Source: Streptomyces sp. NBC_00234
GTDB taxonomy: Bacteria; Actinomycetota; Actinomycetes; Streptomycetales; Streptomycetaceae
DNA: 64,000 nt
Reading direction: 5' to 3'
Assembly (NCBI RefSeq): GCF_036195325.1
Contig: NZ_CP108101.1
Span: 7,316,001-7,380,000 of the forward strand
Part shown: piece by piece, positions 61,901 through 64,000 of the stretch
Layout of the letters: each line of letters begins with the position of its first letter
Position numbering within the stretch: the stretch's first letter is position 1
Notes under the pieces: generated by a model
Databases searched by the model: none
Told to the model about the DNA's origin: nothing
The model's input: only the letters and a program-made list of their open reading frames with translations
Translations under genes and position numbers: made by a program

Positions 61901-62652
61901 GCGGTGGGCTCCTTGAGCGGGGTCAGCAGTACGTCGGTGCGGGTCGCCGTCAGCAGGGTGCGGTCGGGGACTTCGCACCACAGCGGATCGTCGTCGTACG
62001 GCTCCGAGGCCACCACCGTGCGGCGGCCCGGCTCCGTGAGGTACCAGAGGGTGTCGCCCCACGCGGTCGCGACGATCGTGGAACCGTCGGTGACCAGCAG
62101 ATTCAGCCGCGAACCGGGGGCCGAGGCCGCGACGTCGAGCACGGTGTCGGCGACGGCCTGCGGCGGGGAGTCGCCCTCCGCGATCCGGTGGCGCACGAGG
62201 GCCCAGACCAGGGCCGAGTCGCAGCGTGCCGCGAGGGTGAGCAGTTCGGCGGCCGGCATCGCGCCGGCCAGCGGGGCCAGCGAGCCGGGCCAGCCCTTCA
62301 CCGCCCCGTTGTGGCTGAACAGCAGGCCGTCCGCGGCGAATGGCGCGGCAGCCGCCTCACCGTCCGCGCCCGCCTCGGTGGCGTCACGGACGGCGGCGAG
62401 TATCGCCGTGCTCCGCACGACCCGGGCGAGGTCGGCGAACGACTCGTCGCCCCAGACGGGCCCCTGGCGCCGGTAGCGGCCCGGAACCGGGTCGCCGTCC
62501 GCGTACCAGCCCACTCCGAAACCGTCCGCGTTGACCGTCCCGTACCGCTGGCGGCGCGGCTCCCAGGACTGGCGCACGAGGGAGTGCGCGGGCGCCACCA
62601 GCACCTCGCCCAAGGCCACCGGCTCTCCCACGTAGGCAAGATGACGGCACAT
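61897..62652 (-). CDS. egtC: ergothioneine biosynthesis amidohydrolase
   Basis: A 251-residue Ntn-type glutamine amidohydrolase that removes gamma-glutamate from the sulfoxide intermediate. The catalytic cysteine is Cys2 (MCRHLAYVG), followed by VNADGFGVGWY and LFSHNGAVKGW, typical of the class II amidotransferase fold. The ATG overlaps the egtB stop (ATGA), and the stop overlaps egtD, so the three are translationally coupled. Confidence 0.94.
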   Translation of the reverse strand: MCRHLAYVGEPVALGEVLVAPAHSLVRQSWEPRRQRYGTVNADGFGVGWYADGDPVPGRYRRQGPVWGDESFADLARVVRSTAILAAVRDATEAGADGEAAAAPFAADGLLFSHNGAVKGWPGSLAPLAGAMPAAELLTLAARCDSALVWALVRHRIAEGDSPPQAVADTVLDVAASAPGSRLNLLVTDGSTIVATAWGDTLWYLTEPGRRTVVASEPYDDDPLWCEVPDRTLLTATRTDVLLTPLKEPTA

Positions 62653-63962
62653 CAGGCATCCCTCGCGGTACGGAAGCCGGAGAAGATCTGCCGGCGCACC
62701 GGCAGGTCCCAGTTGCGGAACGTGCCACGGCAGGCCACCGCGTCCACGGCGAACGAACCCCCGCGCAGCACCTTGTGTTCCGGACCGAAGAACACGTCGG
62801 AGTACTCGCGGTACGGGAACGGCGCGAAACCGGGGTACGGGAGGAAGTCGCTCGACGTCCACTCCCACACGTCGCCCATCAGCTGGCCCACGCCGAGCGG
62901 CGACCGGCCCGCCGCGTAGGCGCCCGCCGCCGCGGGGCGGAGGTGGCGCTGGCCCAGGTTGGCGCGCTCGGGGGTCGGGTCCTCGTCACCCCACGGATAG
63001 CGCAGGGAGCGGCCCGAGACCGGGTCGTGGCGTGCGGCCTTCTCCCACTCGCTCTCCGTCGGCAGTCGCCTGCCCGCCCAGCGGGCGTACGCGTCCGCCT
63101 CGTACCAGCTGACGTGCAGCACCGGCTCGTCCCTCGGCACCGGCTCGGTCACCCCGAACCGGCGGCGCAGCCACTGCCCGGCGTCCCGGTGCCAGAACAG
63201 CGGTGCGGCCAGGCCGTGTTCGTTGATCATGTCCCAGCCCTCCGGCGCCCACCAGCGTCGCTCGGAGTATCCGCCGTCCTCGATGAAGCGCTGGTAGTCG
63301 CCGCAGGTGACCGGAGAGGTGTCGAAGAAGAACCCCGCCACCTCCCGCCGGTGCGCGGGTCGTTCGTTGTCCAGTGCCCATGGATCGGCCGAGGTGCCCA
63401 TGGTGAAGGCCCCCTCCGGCACCAGGACTTCGGCCGGAAGGCCGGCCGGTTCGGCAGGGGCGGGCGGCTCGGGTGCGGTGAGCGCGGCGGGGCCCGAACG
63501 CAGTTGATGGGTGATCAGCATCGTCTCGTCGTGCTGCTGTTCGTGCTGAGCGATCATGCCGAAGGCGAACCCGGCCCGCACGAGCGGTCGGCCCCCTTCG
63601 TGCAGCGGGGTCGCTTCGAGGATGTCCAGGGCCCGGCCGCGTACGTCGGCGGCGTAGGCGCGCGCCTCGGCAGGGGCCAGGAGGGGAAGCGAGGGACGGC
63701 TCGCGCGCGGGTGCTCGAAGGCGTCGTACAGGCCGTCGATCTCGGGGCGCATCGCCTCACGGCCTCCGACCGCGCGGATCAGCCACATCTCCTCCTGGTT
63801 GCCGATGTGGGCCAGGTCCCAGACCAGGGGCGACATCAACGGGGAGTGCTGTGCGGTCAGTTCGCCGTCGTCGACGCTGTCGGTGAGGAGGGCGGTGCGT
63901 TCGCGGGCGGTCAGGAGCGCCGCGAGCGCGCGCTGCCGGAGAGCTTCGGGGTCCACGTCCAC
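62652..63962 (-). CDS. egtB: iron-dependent sulfoxide synthase (start may lie outside the window)
   Basis: A 436-residue enzyme as far as GTG 63962; the frame stays open to the right edge, so the true start could be upstream. It joins gamma-glutamylcysteine to hercynine. Domains: N-terminal DinB-like iron domain with MIAQHEQQHDETM (H-x3-H-x-E) and DLAHIGNQEEMWLI, and a C-terminal formylglycine-enzyme-like domain with LPTESEWEKAAR, GDVWEWTSSDF and LRGGSFAVD. An egtA gene would be expected just outside the window. Confidence 0.93.
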   Translation of the reverse strand: MDVDPEALRQRALAALLTARERTALLTDSVDDGELTAQHSPLMSPLVWDLAHIGNQEEMWLIRAVGGREAMRPEIDGLYDAFEHPRASRPSLPLLAPAEARAYAADVRGRALDILEATPLHEGGRPLVRAGFAFGMIAQHEQQHDETMLITHQLRSGPAALTAPEPPAPAEPAGLPAEVLVPEGAFTMGTSADPWALDNERPAHRREVAGFFFDTSPVTCGDYQRFIEDGGYSERRWWAPEGWDMINEHGLAAPLFWHRDAGQWLRRRFGVTEPVPRDEPVLHVSWYEADAYARWAGRRLPTESEWEKAARHDPVSGRSLRYPWGDEDPTPERANLGQRHLRPAAAGAYAAGRSPLGVGQLMGDVWEWTSSDFLPYPGFAPFPYREYSDVFFGPEHKVLRGGSFAVDAVACRGTFRNWDLPVRRQIFSGFRTARDA

Positions 63963-64000
63963 GGTCCCGGACGAGCTGTCCGGGAAGCCCTCGGCGGAGA

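Overview
The window is very GC-rich, with strong GC bias at third codon positions, GTG and TTG starts, GGAG-type ribosome binding sites, and several genes whose start codon sits 6-9 bases after a TAnnnT hexamer, which suggests leaderless mRNAs. Together with SpoIIE-type phosphatases, a SigB/SigF-type sigma factor, a class F sortase, MsiK-style sugar ABC operons without an ATPase, and mycothiol-era chemistry such as ergothioneine synthesis, this points to a Streptomyces or very close actinomycete chromosome. I see no rRNA, tRNA, prophage, insertion sequence or CRISPR array.

Layout. 1-8.1 kb: end of a 6-phosphogluconate dehydrogenase, a DUF5709-like protein, a stand-alone MurE-type ligase behind a 0.7 kb leader, a carboxylesterase, an Rpf-LysM-M23 wall hydrolase and a DMT transporter. 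8.3-19.1 kb: an FhuF-like iron-sulfur protein, an anti-sigma-type kinase and SigF-family sigma factor, an unusual zinc-binding SDR protein, a 57-residue unknown protein, a lipase maturation factor, a DUF1990/YndJ-like pair behind twin operators, a lipoprotein and a SpoIIE phosphatase. 19.3-24.7 kb: a wax ester synthase/acyltransferase, a three-gene fucose-type sugar acid operon, an Fpg/Nei glycosylase and an orphan zinc anti-sigma factor. 24.7-30.2 kb: a LytTR regulator, small membrane protein, acetate-type symporter and LytS kinase as one operon, then an ECF sigma factor facing a minimal zinc-finger gene. 30.2-39.3 kb: a CapA lipoprotein, a 965-residue glycosidase, a ROK regulator and an LplABC-type sugar uptake operon. 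39.3-45.6 kb: an envelope region with a universal stress protein, CE4 deacetylase, class F sortase, two related C-terminally anchored proteins, DUF4239 protein, a polyproline membrane protein and a repeat lipoprotein. 45.8-53.3 kb: a DUF574-type methyltransferase coupled to a PAS-GGDEF-EAL protein, then LysR and a three-subunit succinate dehydrogenase. 53.4-64 kb: a UvrA paralogue coupled to a flavin monooxygenase, a HAD phosphatase, dodecin, a sugar-binding lipoprotein with a DasR-like operator, ornithine-lipid genes olsB/plsC, and egtBCD for ergothioneine running off the right edge.

How it works together. The clearest functional units are the egtBCD operon, the sdhCAB operon, the olsB-plsC pair, the ROK/ABC/glycosidase sugar locus, the LytS/LytTR/symporter operon, and the sortase neighbourhood. 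The last is the best candidate for something undescribed: two proteins flanking a class F sortase share a C-terminal layout (QGGxGGS, membrane helix, four arginines) without an LPxTG motif. Other unusual points are an SDR-fold protein with a CxxC-x14-CxxC insert and no catalytic tyrosine, two long 3' gene overlaps on opposite strands (67 and 58 bases), and a perfect 12-bp hairpin inside an acyltransferase gene.
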